From: SPDF01 sp963812085
Lineage (GTDB): Bacteria; Gemmatimonadota; Gemmatimonadetes; Gemmatimonadales; GWC2-71-9
Reading direction: 5' to 3'
Assembly (NCBI GenBank): GCA_963812085.1
Contig: CAWETL010000003.1
Span: forward strand, 434,001-498,000
Length of the DNA stretch: 64,000 nt
Shown: in pieces, positions 34,733 to 43,492 of the stretch
Layout: the number at the start of each line of letters is the position of its first letter
Numbering within the stretch: position 1 is the stretch's first letter
Notes under the pieces: model-generated
Seen by the model: the letters and a program-made list of their open reading frames with translations, nothing else
Told to the model about the DNA's origin: nothing
The model's database searches: none
Program-made: the position numbers and the translations under genes

Positions 34733-35694
34733 CCGGGATTCCCCTCGGGCCGGGCCCGGAGTTCGATCGCATCCGCGCCATCGCCGCCGCCCTCGGACAG
34801 GACGCGCGCGGACTCGGCAACGACTGCGCCGTCCTTCCCCCCGGTTTCGGCGACGTGGTGATCAGCACCGACTTGAGCATCGAGGATGTGCACTTCCGGC
34901 GCGAGTGGCTCTCCCTGGAGGAAATCGGCTGGCGCGCGGCGGCCTCCGCCCTCTCCGACCTCGCGGCATGCGGGGCCGAAGTGGTCGGACTGACGGCCAG
35001 CGTGGGAAGCCCTCGCGAGTCCCCGGCGGACCATCTCGTCCAGCTCATGCGCGGCGTGGGTGCGGCCGTGGCGGCGTGTGGCGGTCGCGTGCTGGGCGGG
35101 GACCTCGCCGCCTCGCCGATCTGGGTGGTGGACGTGACGGTCTTCGGCCGCGCCGCCCGGCCGGTGGGCCGTGCGGAAGCCCGTGCCGGCGACGGCGTAT
35201 GGGTGACCGGCACGCTCGGCGGCGCGCGGGCCGCACTGCTCGAATGGGAGGCGGGCCGCACGCCGGCGACGGGCGCGCGGGAACGGTTTGCCCATCCGGT
35301 CCCGCGGATCGCCGAGGGACGGTGGCTCGCCGCGCACGGCGCCCACGCGATGATGGACGTGTCGGACGGGCTCGGCGGCGACGCGGGGCACCTGGCCGCC
35401 GCGTCGGGGGTGCGGGTGGAAATCGCCCTCGAGCAGCTGCCGGTGCACCCGGACGTCGTGGCGGTGGCCCTCGCGCGGGGCGAGCCGCTGCAGGCCTTCG
35501 CGGCCCGCGGCGGGGAGGACTATGAACTCCTCGTCGTGATGCCGAAGACCTTCGAGGAAGGCGAGGCGAAGCGATTCCAGCAGGATACCGGCACGGTGCT
35601 CACGCGCATCGGCCGCGTGCGCCGGGGCACGGGCGTGGCCGCCACCTTTGCCGGAGTGAACGTGGCCCTCGCCGGCCACGACCACTTTCGATGA
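34729..35694 (+). CDS. thiL: Thiamine-monophosphate kinase
   Basis: The 321-residue enzyme phosphorylates thiamine monophosphate to thiamine diphosphate. It shows GLGNDCAVL near residue 28, STDLSIEDVHF, ALSDLAACGA and the C-terminal ARGGEDYELLVV, typical of ThiL/PurM-like kinases that bind ATP and Mg2+. The GTG start and the stop overlap the flanking genes by 4 nt each. Its grouping with nnr and plsC has no evident metabolic logic. Confidence 0.92.
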   Translation: MTGIPLGPGPEFDRIRAIAAALGQDARGLGNDCAVLPPGFGDVVISTDLSIEDVHFRREWLSLEEIGWRAAASALSDLAACGAEVVGLTASVGSPRESPADHLVQLMRGVGAAVAACGGRVLGGDLAASPIWVVDVTVFGRAARPVGRAEARAGDGVWVTGTLGGARAALLEWEAGRTPATGARERFAHPVPRIAEGRWLAAHGAHAMMDVSDGLGGDAGHLAAASGVRVEIALEQLPVHPDVVAVALARGEPLQAFAARGGEDYELLVVMPKTFEEGEAKRFQQDTGTVLTRIGRVRRGTGVAATFAGVNVALAGHDHFR

Positions 35695-36395
35695 AGTTCC
35701 TTCGGACGGCGTGGCTCCTGATCGTGGGCGTCCCCGTCACCGCGTTCTACGCATCCTGGGCGGTGCTCGCCTCCTGGGTCGGCGTCCGCTACGCCGCGGG
35801 CAACGTGTACGACCGGATCATGCACGACTGGGCCCGGATCATCCTCGCCGCGACCGGAGTGACGGTGACCGCCGAGGGGCTGGATCGGGTGGACCGGTCG
35901 CGTTCCTACGTGTTCGTCGCCAATCACACTTCCCTCGTCGATATCTGGGCGCTGCTCGTCGCCGTCCCGAACAGCTTCCGCTTTCTCGCCAAGCGGGAGC
36001 TCCAGCGGGTGCCCATCCTCGGCCGCGCCATGAAGTCGGCGGGCAACATCTTCATCGACCGAAACAACCTCACGTCGTCGTTCGGCAGCTATGACACCGC
36101 GGCGGCGCAGCTCGAGCGGGGGCTCTCCGCGATGGTGTTCGCGGAGGGGACCCGCAGCCTCGACGGCCGCTTGCTCCCGTTCAAGAAGGGTCCCTTCGTC
36201 CTGGCCATCCGGGCCGGGGTGCCGATCGTGCCGGTGAGGATTCGTGGCGCGTTCGAACGCACGCCGAAGGGCGCGCTCAACGTGCGGCCTGGGCCGGTGG
36301 TGGTCCACATCGGCGAGCCGATCCCCACGACCGGGATGACCTACCAGGACCGCGACCGTCTCAGCGACCAAGCGCGGGCCGCGATGCAGCCGTAG
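35691..36395 (+). CDS. plsC: 1-acylglycerol-3-phosphate O-acyltransferase
   Basis: The 234-residue enzyme makes phosphatidic acid. An N-terminal membrane helix precedes the HX4D motif HTSLVD (79-84). FAEGTRS lies near residue 150 and an acceptor-site VPIVPVRIRGAF follows. These are the PlsC signature blocks. The ATG overlaps thiL by 4 nt. The stop codon sits in a hairpin stem (36389-36422). It ends this operon; eno then has its own promoter. Confidence 0.92.
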   Translation: MKFLRTAWLLIVGVPVTAFYASWAVLASWVGVRYAAGNVYDRIMHDWARIILAATGVTVTAEGLDRVDRSRSYVFVANHTSLVDIWALLVAVPNSFRFLAKRELQRVPILGRAMKSAGNIFIDRNNLTSSFGSYDTAAAQLERGLSAMVFAEGTRSLDGRLLPFKKGPFVLAIRAGVPIVPVRIRGAFERTPKGALNVRPGPVVVHIGEPIPTTGMTYQDRDRLSDQARAAMQP

Positions 36396-36422
36396 GGGCG
36401 CACGGCAATGCACCCCTACGGC
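36389..36422. terminator. Hairpin across the plsC stop codon
   Basis: Perfect 10-bp arms GCCGTAGGGG and CCCCTACGGC, with an extra GCA/TGC pairing in the loop. The first arm contains the plsC TAG stop. There is no T-tract, so it could act as a weak terminator or a structure that shields the 3' end before the eno promoter. Confidence 0.4.
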
Positions 36423-36427
36423 GCGCG

Positions 36428-36457
36428 TTGACGGCGTCCGGTGTGGGCGGGTAGCTT
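36428..36457 (+). promoter_or_regulatory. Sigma70-type promoter for eno
   Basis: TTGACG (36428-36433) and TAGCTT (36452-36457) are separated by 18 bp. The predicted start point leaves a ~33-nt leader to the eno ATG at 36497. It is the clearest promoter in the window, directly after the plsC hairpin. Confidence 0.55.
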
Positions 36458-36496
36458 GCTTCCGCGATCACACTCTCATCCAACTATGGCGAGTCC

Positions 36497-37777
36497 ATGT
36501 CGACGATCATTGAAGTGCACGCCCGTGAAATTCTCGACAGCCGGGGCAATCCCACGGTCGAGGCAGACGTCGTCCTCTCCAGCGGCGCCAGCGGGCGCGC
36601 GGCGGTGCCGAGCGGCGCTTCGACCGGCGAGCACGAGGCGGCCGAACTCCGGGACGGCGACGCCAAGCGCTTTGCCGGCAAGGGAGTCACCGAGGCCGTC
36701 CGCAACGTGAACGAGTTGATCGGCCCGCGGCTGGAAGGGATGGCGGCCGAGGACCAGATCCTGATCGACAGCGAGATGATGGACCTCGACGGCACGCCGA
36801 ACAAGACCAAGCTCGGCGCCAACGCCATGCTGTCGGTGTCGCTCGCGGTGGCACGCGCCGCCGCCGAGGATTCCGGCCTCCCGCTGTACCGCTATCTCGG
36901 CGGGCCGATGGCGCACATCCTCCCGGTGCCGATGATGAACATCCTCAACGGCGGCGCCCACGCGTCCAACAACGTGGACGCCCAGGAGTTCATGATCGTG
37001 CCGATCGGCGCCGACACCTTCCCGGAGGGGCTCCGCATCGGGGTCGAGGTCTTCCATTCGCTGAAGAAGGTGCTGACAGGCATGAAGCTCTCGACCGCCG
37101 TGGGCGACGAGGGCGGCTTCGCGCCGATGCTGCCCAGCAACGAGGCGGCGCTCGACGTGGTGATGCAGGCCATCGAGGCGGCGGGGTACAAGCCGGGCCA
37201 GGACGTGGCGATCGCGCTCGACGTTGCGGCCTCGGAGCTCTACCAGAACGGGAAGTACGTCTTCAAGAAGGGCGACGGCAGTGCGCGGACGGCGGCGGAG
37301 ATGGTGGCGCTCTATACCCAGTGGGTGGACCGCTACCCGATCGTCTCGATCGAGGACGGGCTCGCCGAGGACGACTGGGAGGGCTGGGCGCTGCTCACCG
37401 AAAAGCTGCATGAGCGGGTCCAGCTGGTGGGCGACGACATCTTCTGCACCAACGTCGACCTGCTCGCGCGCGGCATCGAGAGCGGCATCGCGAACGCCAT
37501 CCTGATCAAGGTCAACCAGATCGGGACGCTGACCGAGACGCTGCAGTGCATCGAGCTGGCCAAGGGCAGCTCCTATGGCGCCGTCATCAGCCACCGCTCG
37601 GGCGAGACCGAGGACACCTTCATCGCCGACCTCGCGGTGGCGACCGGCGCCGCCCAGATCAAGACCGGGAGCGCCAGCCGCACCGACCGCGTGGCCAAGT
37701 ACAACCAGCTGCTGCGGATCGCCGAGGAGCTGGGGGACGTGGCGCACTACCCCGGCCGGGACCTGTATCCGCTGTGA
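36497..37777 (+). CDS. eno: Enolase (phosphopyruvate hydratase)
   Basis: The 426-residue glycolytic enzyme converts 2-phosphoglycerate to phosphoenolpyruvate. It contains ILDSRGNPTVEADV, PSGASTGEHEA, the GDEGGFAP loop, SIEDGLAEDDW, QIGTLTETL, SHRSGETEDTFIADLAV and TGSASRTDRVAKYNQLLRI, the catalytic and Mg2+ binding blocks. Length is standard. It is coupled by a 4-nt overlap to the ftsB-like gene, an arrangement seen in many bacteria. Confidence 0.98.
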   Translation: MSTIIEVHAREILDSRGNPTVEADVVLSSGASGRAAVPSGASTGEHEAAELRDGDAKRFAGKGVTEAVRNVNELIGPRLEGMAAEDQILIDSEMMDLDGTPNKTKLGANAMLSVSLAVARAAAEDSGLPLYRYLGGPMAHILPVPMMNILNGGAHASNNVDAQEFMIVPIGADTFPEGLRIGVEVFHSLKKVLTGMKLSTAVGDEGGFAPMLPSNEAALDVVMQAIEAAGYKPGQDVAIALDVAASELYQNGKYVFKKGDGSARTAAEMVALYTQWVDRYPIVSIEDGLAEDDWEGWALLTEKLHERVQLVGDDIFCTNVDLLARGIESGIANAILIKVNQIGTLTETLQCIELAKGSSYGAVISHRSGETEDTFIADLAVATGAAQIKTGSASRTDRVAKYNQLLRIAEELGDVAHYPGRDLYPL

Positions 37778-38058
37778 GCCGCGGCGCGAAGGCCCGGTGG
37801 GTGATCGTCCTCCTGGCGCTGATCTTCGCGATCCAGGGCGGGGAATACAGCACCTGGAACTGGTGGCAGCTGCATCGCGCCGAGAAGCAGGAGACGGCGA
37901 TGGTGGCCGCGCTCACGGAGGTGGTGGACTCGCTCCAGAAGGCCGCCGTGGCCATCGAGCGGGATCCGCGGGTGCAGGAGCGGGCGGCGCGGGAATCGTT
38001 CGGGATGATCCGGGAGGGCGAGTTCCTGTACCGGATCGAGGCGCCGGCTGAACCTTGA
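37774..38058 (+). CDS. ftsB: FtsB/DivIC-like septum formation initiator
   Basis: The 94-residue protein has one membrane helix near the N-terminus and an adjacent coiled coil around EKQETAMVAALTEVVDSLQKAAVAIE. The short C-terminal segment ARESFGMIREGEFLYRIE is typical of FtsB and DivIC, which act in divisome assembly with FtsL and FtsQ. The GTG start overlaps the eno stop by 4 nt, and eno-ftsB adjacency is common in bacteria, supporting the call. Confidence 0.85.
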   Translation: MSRGAKARWVIVLLALIFAIQGGEYSTWNWWQLHRAEKQETAMVAALTEVVDSLQKAAVAIERDPRVQERAARESFGMIREGEFLYRIEAPAEP

Positions 38059-38138
38059 CCGAGCCATTCCATCCCGCTAGGATTGCGGCCGGATCAGTGG
38101 CTTAAGTCATTGAGCGCTTTTCAGTTGTACGGTGGTTC

Positions 38139-38212
38139 GGCAGGGTAGCTCAGGTGGTTAGAGCACGGCACTCATAATGCCGGGGTCGTGGGTTCGAGTC
38201 CCACCCCTGCTA
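38139..38212 (+). tRNA. tRNA-Met (CAT anticodon)
   Basis: The 74-nt cloverleaf has acceptor GGCAGGG/CCCTGCT (a G-T pair at the end), the TAGCTCAGGTGGTTAGAGC D-arm, anticodon loop CTCATAA (CAT) and T-arm GTGGG-TTCGAGT-CCCAC. The CCA end is not encoded. The body resembles elongator tRNA-Met; an Ile(CAT) tRNA cannot be wholly excluded. It lies 80 nt after ftsB and is followed at once by a terminator. Confidence 0.93.
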
Positions 38213-38213
38213 T

Positions 38214-38241
38214 GCCCCCGAAACCAGGGGGCCTTTGTTTT
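38214..38241 (+). terminator. Intrinsic terminator after tRNA-Met
   Basis: GCCCCC (38214-38219) and GGGGGC (38227-38232) form a stem with a 7-nt loop, followed by CTTTGTTTT. It begins one base after the tRNA discriminator region. Confidence 0.85.
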
Positions 38242-38259
38242 CGGGACTCGGCCTTCGGC

Positions 38260-38280
38260 TCGAGTCCCACCCCTGCTATG
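38260..38280 (+). repeat. Duplicate of the tRNA-Met 3' end
   Basis: A 21-bp exact copy of 38194-38214, which covers part of the T-arm and the 3' acceptor strand plus TG. The copies are 66 bp apart on the same strand. GGGACTCG upstream pairs with CGAGTCCC inside this copy to form a small hairpin, and a degenerate third similarity follows at about 38313. It may be an integration-site remnant or a local duplication. Confidence 0.6.
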
Positions 38281-38370
38281 GTCGTTGGCACTCCCCGAAG
38301 TCGGGTCCTCGGCCTTCGGCCCCAGTCCCGCCTCCTGTCGCTTCGACCCCTCCTCCATCACCTTTCAGCC

Positions 38371-39042
38371 ATGCCCGCCCGAGACCCAAGGACCCGCGCC
38401 CGCGTGGTCGCCTTTGCTGCCATCGCCTTCTTCCTGGTGGGCGGCATCGGCCGGCTCGCGCTCGGTGCCTCGCTGACCGCATGGGACCAGCGGTTGATGC
38501 TGGCGGTGGCCGCCGACCGGAGCGGGGAGATGGCGGGGTGGATGGGGGTGCTGAGCGCGATCGGACATGGTTCGTTCGCGATCTCGGCGGGAGTCGCGGT
38601 CTTCGTCGTGCTGCTGCTCCGCCAGTGGTGGCGCTCGGCGCTGTGCTACGGCGTGACGGTCCTGACGGGGTGGGGCCTGAATGCGTTGCTCAAGGAGGGC
38701 TTCCGCCGTCATCGACCGGACATCATCCCGCGCCTGGATGGAGCGGGGTGGTACTCCTTCCCCTCCGGTCACGCCATGCTGGCGCCGCTGGTCTTCGGGC
38801 TCGGCGCCTTCCTGCTTACCCGCGACAGCCCGCCGATGCTCCGGCGAGCCGGACGCACGGCGGCGGTTCTCCTCTGCCTCTCGATCGCCTATTCCCGCGT
38901 GTACCTGGGCGTCCACTATCCGAGCGACGTGGTCGGGGCGCTCCTGGCCGGCACGGGATGGGCCGCGCTCGGGGTAGCGGTCTACAGCCCGCTGGAACCG
39001 CACCCGGTACCGGCACCGCTGCCGGCGTCCACGCCCAACTAG
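38371..39042 (+). CDS. PAP2-family membrane phosphatase
   Basis: The 223-residue polytopic protein carries the acid-phosphatase blocks KEGFRRHRP, PSGHAM and SRVYLGVHYPSDV in order, the PAP2 active site. Such enzymes dephosphorylate lipid phosphates, including undecaprenyl pyrophosphate. The ATG at 38371 is preferred over upstream ATGs, which would translate the repeat and terminator region. No neighbour specifies the substrate. Confidence 0.9.
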   Translation: MPARDPRTRARVVAFAAIAFFLVGGIGRLALGASLTAWDQRLMLAVAADRSGEMAGWMGVLSAIGHGSFAISAGVAVFVVLLLRQWWRSALCYGVTVLTGWGLNALLKEGFRRHRPDIIPRLDGAGWYSFPSGHAMLAPLVFGLGAFLLTRDSPPMLRRAGRTAAVLLCLSIAYSRVYLGVHYPSDVVGALLAGTGWAALGVAVYSPLEPHPVPAPLPASTPN

Positions 39043-39057
39043 GGGCGCCGCCACTCC

Positions 39058-39914
39058 CTACTCGCCGGCCCCGGTGTCGACGGCGGCGCCAGGCAGTCGG
39101 CTCCATTCCGAAAACGATCCGTCGTACATCTTCACGTCATAGCCCAGGTACCGGGCCACGAAATACAGGAAGCTCGCCTGCACGCCGGTCCGGCAGTAGG
39201 TGACCACCAGCTTGCCCGGCGGCGCATTCGCCGCGCGGAACATCAAATCCAGCGTCGCGCGGGGGAGGAGGACCGCGGGCGTCCCGCCGAGCGTCGTCTT
39301 CCAGAAGATGTTCCTGGCGCCGGGGATGTGCCCGGTCGGCGGTGTGCTGCCTGGCGTGCCGACGTAGTCCGCTTCCGGCCGCGCGTCGAGCAGCGCGACG
39401 GTCGAGTCCCGGAGGTGGGCCCGGACCCACGCCGCGTCGACGACGACCTCGGGCCGGACCTGGGGCGTGAGCGAGCCGCGGGTTTCCGGCGCCGGATCGG
39501 TGGAGAGTGGGAACCCGGCCGCCACCCATCCCGGCACCCCTCCGTCGAGCAAGGCCGCCCGGCCGCCCAGGCCCATGAAATCCAGCGTGAAGAAGAGGCG
39601 CGCGGCCATCAGCGGATCGCCGGTGATGACGATCCGGGAACTGTCGCCGATCCCCGCCGACTCCAGCACCGAGTCGAGCACGCCGACGGCGCGGGAGCTC
39701 GGCGGCGAATGCCGTCCCGCTCGACGACGATGGAGGAGAATGCCAGGAACCTGCTGCCGGCGATGTGCCCGGAGTCGTAGGGTGCGCGCACGCGCTCCGT
39801 CTGGATCACGACCAGTCCCGGCTGGCCGAGGTGGGCGGAGAGCCACGCCGGGGAAACGAGCAGCGTGTCCGTGCCGAGGAGGGCGGGCAGGAGAAGCGAG
39901 AGAAGGCTCAGCAT
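39058..39914 (-). pseudogene. sseA: Two-domain rhodanese (sulfurtransferase), frameshifted
   Basis: The gene starts at 39914 (AGGGAG 6 nt upstream) with a signal-like LLSLLLPALL and reads VSPAWLSAHLGQPGLVVIQTE and GHIAGSRFL in one frame. Near 39715-39730 the frame changes, and the rest, including the active-site YCRTGVQAS loop and a final DGSFSEW, continues to 39058. The total of 857 nt is one base short of a whole frame. Both rhodanese domains are otherwise intact, so this could be a recent mutation or a base-calling error. It follows mltF by 10 nt on the same strand. Confidence 0.75.
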
Positions 39915-39924
39915 CACGAACTCC

Positions 39925-41442
39925 CTATTGCTTGTGCCGCTTGAGCGCGGAGTCGCGCTCGGCGGCCTGTTCCATGACGAGGGTGTAGGCGACGTAGTAC
40001 TTGAAGATGTTGGCGACGTACGTGACCGTTTCCTGCCCGATCTCCTCCGCCGCGAGGATCTCGACGTTGTCCTGCCACTGGTTGGGGTCGAGCCCCCGTG
40101 CCGCCGCCCGGCGCCGGAGCCCCGCGATCCGCCCCGGCCCCGCGTTATAGGCCGCGAAGGCGAAGAGCGTCCGGTTGAGCGCGTCGATGGAGTCACCGGA
40201 AAAATTGTTGTCGATGAGGGAGCGGACGTACTTCACCCCCGCGTGGACGTTCGGGTCCACTTGGTGAATGTCCCCGACGCCGAGTTACTGGCCGGTGGCC
40301 GGCATGATCTGCATGATCCCGACGGCGCCCACCTGGCTCTTGGCGGACTGGTCGAGCCGCGACTCCTGGTAGCCCTGGGCCATCATCAGCAGGAAGTCGA
40401 GGTCGTATTTCGAACCGTACTTCCTGAACAGCGCCACGGTCTGCCGGAACTTCTCCAGCTCGGCGGGCGACGTGGCGTTGGTGACGTACCTGGTGCTCTG
40501 GAGGTACTTCTGGAGCAGCATGTTCCGGGTGGCCGAGCCCGCGGGATATGTGGCCAGGAACCCGTCGACCTCCGCCTTGAGCCGGGGGCTGTGCTGGCGG
40601 AACATCCAGGCGATCTCCTGGCCGGTGGCGACGGCAAGGTCGGGCCGCGGCGTGATGCCGGGCAGCACTTGCTTCCAGAAGTTCACCAGGAAGTCGTTCA
40701 TCACGGTGAGCTGGACCAGCCCTGCGCTGAGCATCTCGAGCCGGTCTTCGTCGTGCAGCGCCTCGGGGGCCTCCCGCAGCCGAATCGGCGCGAGGCCACG
40801 GCGCTGAAAGTCGGCGTCGAGCGCCTGGAGGTTTGCCCAGTAGGCGGACGACCGGCGAACGAAGACTTCCTTGTCGGCAAGGTCGTCGATCGAGGATAGT
40901 GGCGGGGAGGCGGGTCCGGTCACGACGATCTCGGAGGCGTCCGAGACGATGGGGATCGAGAAGTCGACCACCCTGCGGCTCTCGGGGGTCACGGTCAGGG
41001 CGGCGGCGGCAATATCCCCTCGGCCGTCGAGCAGGGCGGGGATCACCTCGTCGTGGCGCACCGGCACCAGGAGGACGTGGATCTTCTGGGCGCCGGTCCG
41101 GTACTTCTTGTTGAGGTACGCCTCGAAGAGCGCCGCGGCGTCCACCGAGAGTCCCCTCGGCGTGCCGCGGTCCACGAAGTAGTGCGTCCGGCTCGGGACC
41201 ACGATCATCCGGACCTGGCGGCGGGCCAGCATGGAGTCGAAGTCGCCGGTCCGCGGCCGCGTAATGGCCGCGAGCGCCGAGTCGCTGAGCGTCTGGGGCT
41301 CGCCCGCGCTGTCCTCCGGCGCGTCGGGCGCCGCGGCAGTGGCGGAAGGCGCGCCCTCACGCGGCTCCTTGTGGCAGGAGAGCTGCGCTCCCACGACGAG
41401 CAGGGAGGCGCCGGCAATGAGGGTCACGACGCGGCGGGTCAT
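39925..41442 (-). pseudogene. mltF: Membrane-bound lytic transglycosylase F, interrupted by an in-frame stop
   Basis: The lipoprotein signal ends in GAQLSC. A periplasmic binding-protein-like domain follows (VRMIVVPSRTHYFVD, DIAAAALTVTPES), then a C-terminal lysozyme-like domain with the catalytic QESRLDQSAKSQVGAVGIMQIMPATG. A TAA at 40285-40287 then interrupts the frame after about 385 residues. Beyond it the same frame continues with LGVGDIH and the conserved AAYNAGPGRI loop to 39925. A single C-to-T change of CAA (Gln) would explain it. MltF trims peptidoglycan; the truncated product would lack the AYNAG motif. Confidence 0.8.
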
Positions 41443-41605
41443 GTGGCTCCACGCGGGGGTCACCGGAGTCTACCCGGATGGTGACGGGGATTGTAGCGGT
41501 GGGGCTGGGGGGCCCGGCTGCTCGCCAATCATCCTGATTCGAGTACTTTGCATGGTGGACCGGGTGCGCGGGGCAGGGGGCCCACCATTCACGTCGGAGG
41601 GGGAA

Positions 41606-41779
41606 ATGTATTACTTCCGCGGGGAGTACTTCGTCGGCTGGGGCACCCTGGCATTGCTGAACGCCGGCCTGGCGCAGTCGAAGGGTAAGAGCGGCCTGCT
41701 GTGGGGGCTGCTGTCGCTCTTTCTCGGCCCCTTCGCGACGCTGCTCCTGGTGACGGTGTACGCCTCGTCGAAGCCCTGA
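41606..41779 (+). CDS. 57-residue small membrane protein
   Basis: A GGAGG 7 nt before the ATG supports this short frame, which encodes a polar MYYFRGEYFVGWG start, one or two hydrophobic helices (LALLNAGLA and LLSLFLGPFATLLLVTVY) and a short tail. It precedes the cysteine-synthase-like gene by 13 nt on the same strand and is likely the first gene of that operon. I recognise no family. Confidence 0.5.
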   Translation: MYYFRGEYFVGWGTLALLNAGLAQSKGKSGLLWGLLSLFLGPFATLLLVTVYASSKP

Positions 41780-41792
41780 CCCGGAGCCTCGT

Positions 41793-42875
41793 GTGACGGA
41801 CCAGCATCCCGTCGAGCGCCTCCACGGGCTCGCGAGCCTCGTCGGCAACACCCCCCTGCTCGCGATCGAGTTCGATTTCCGCGGCACGCGACGCGTGCTT
41901 CATGCCAAGGCGGAGTACCTGAACCTGTCCGGCAGCATCAAGGACCGGATGGCGATGCACATCCTGCGGAAGGCGTATGCCGCGGGGGTGCTGCAGCCGG
42001 GCGCGCTCATCGTCGAAGCCACGAGCGGCAACACCGGGATCTCGTTCGCCTCGATCGGCCGCGCGCTCGGACATCCGGTGACGATCTTCATGCCGGCCTG
42101 GATGAGCACCGAGCGGATCAACCTCCTCCGGAGTCTCGGGGCGGGGGTGGTGCTCGTCAGCCGCGAGGAAGGCGGGTTCCTCGGGAGCATCGCCCGGGCC
42201 GAGTCGCTCGCCCAGGCGACGCCGGGGGCCTTTCTGCCGCGCCAGTTCTCCAATCGCGACAACTGCGACGCGCACTACGAGGCCACCGGGCCCGAGCTCC
42301 TCGGGCAGCTGTCCGCGGAAGGACTGACTCCCGCGGCGTTCGTCGCGGGCGTGGGCACCGGCGGGACCATCATGGGCACCGGGCGGTTTCTCCGGGAGCA
42401 GGTCCCCGGGGTCCGCGTCCATCCCGTCGAGCCGGCCAACTCTCCCACCATGTCCACGGGCCACAAGGTGGGCCACCATCGCATCCAGGGTATTTCCGAC
42501 GAGTTCATCCCGCCGATCGTCGAGTTCGACCAGCTCGACGCCATCCTGGCCGTGGACGACGGCGACGCGATCCTGATGGCCCAGAAGCTCGCCACCGGCC
42601 TCGGCCTCGGCGTGGGCATCTCCTCCGGGGCGAACTTCCTTGCAGCCCTGCAGGCGCAGGAGGCGCTCGGCGGCTCGGCCGTCGTCGTGACCGTCTTCGC
42701 CGACGACAACAAGAAGTACCTGAGCACCGACCTGCTCCGTGAGGAACCGGTGCGGGCGGGCTTCTTCTCTCCGGATGTGGAGCTCCGTGCGCTCCGCGCG
42801 CTGCGTCGCGTGTGCCAGACCTGCCGATACCCCGACCCCGCCCCTGCGCCCTGGCAGTCCGCCGGGTCCCGCTAG
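41793..42875 (+). CDS. Cysteine synthase-like PLP enzyme with a C-terminal CxxC tail
   Basis: The 360-residue fold-type II PLP enzyme has the PLP lysine Lys50 in LSGSIKDRMA, the substrate loop TSGNTGISFA and GVGTGGTIMGTG, the signature of O-acetylserine sulfhydrylases and cystathionine beta-synthases. The last ~30 residues carry CQTCRYPDP, a CxxC tail uncommon for CysK. Start at GTG 41793; a GTG 2 nt earlier is out of frame. It follows the small membrane gene and precedes an acyltransferase. Whether it makes cysteine or a related product is uncertain. Confidence 0.82.
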   Translation: MTDQHPVERLHGLASLVGNTPLLAIEFDFRGTRRVLHAKAEYLNLSGSIKDRMAMHILRKAYAAGVLQPGALIVEATSGNTGISFASIGRALGHPVTIFMPAWMSTERINLLRSLGAGVVLVSREEGGFLGSIARAESLAQATPGAFLPRQFSNRDNCDAHYEATGPELLGQLSAEGLTPAAFVAGVGTGGTIMGTGRFLREQVPGVRVHPVEPANSPTMSTGHKVGHHRIQGISDEFIPPIVEFDQLDAILAVDDGDAILMAQKLATGLGLGVGISSGANFLAALQAQEALGGSAVVVTVFADDNKKYLSTDLLREEPVRAGFFSPDVELRALRALRRVCQTCRYPDPAPAPWQSAGSR

Positions 42876-42886
42876 GAGCCCCGCCG

Positions 42887-43492
42887 GTGCCAGCGATGTT
42901 GCCGTCGGACCCCAGGGGCGTCGTGCCCCTGATCGGCCGAGCGTGGCTGCGGCTGATGGGGTGGCGCATCGACGGGGCACTGCCGCCCCTCCCGCGCTAT
43001 GTGCTGATCGTCGCCCCGCATACGTCCAACTCGGATTTCTTCGTGGGCCTCGCCGCGAAATGGGCGCTTGGCCTTCGGGCCAAGTGGCTCGGCAAGCACA
43101 CCATCTTCGTCGGCCCCCTGGGATGGCTGCTTCGCGCCCTCGGCGGCGTCCCGGTGGACCGCGCCCGGCCGGACGGAACGGTAGGTGCGGTGCTCGAACA
43201 GATGCAGGCGGCGCCGGCCTTCGTGCTGGCACTGGCCCCGGAAGGAACCAGGCGGCGCACCGTTGGCTGGAAGACCGGGTTTTATCGGGTCGCGGTGGCG
43301 GCCCGGGTCCCGATCTTGCCCGTCGCCTTTGACTGGTCGACGCGGACGGTCTTCCTTCGGACCCCTTACCAGCCGACAGGCGACGCGAGCGCCGACATCG
43401 CGCGCCTCCGCGCGATGTACGACAAGGGCATGGCGAGGCATCCCGAGTACTTCGACGACATCCACGACGAGAACTTGCTGGAGCCTCGTTGA
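42887..43492 (+). CDS. PlsC-like acyltransferase
   Basis: The 201-residue protein has an HX4D motif HTSNSD after YVLIVAP, GGVPVDRARPDG and a LAPEGTRRR segment that corresponds to the EGTRS block of PlsC-type acyltransferases. It is shorter than true PlsC and lacks an evident N-terminal membrane helix. Start at GTG 42887, preceded by AGGAG. It overlaps the permease gene by 4 nt. The substrate is unknown; lysophospholipid or another acyl acceptor is possible. Confidence 0.78.
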   Translation: MPAMLPSDPRGVVPLIGRAWLRLMGWRIDGALPPLPRYVLIVAPHTSNSDFFVGLAAKWALGLRAKWLGKHTIFVGPLGWLLRALGGVPVDRARPDGTVGAVLEQMQAAPAFVLALAPEGTRRRTVGWKTGFYRVAVAARVPILPVAFDWSTRTVFLRTPYQPTGDASADIARLRAMYDKGMARHPEYFDDIHDENLLEPR

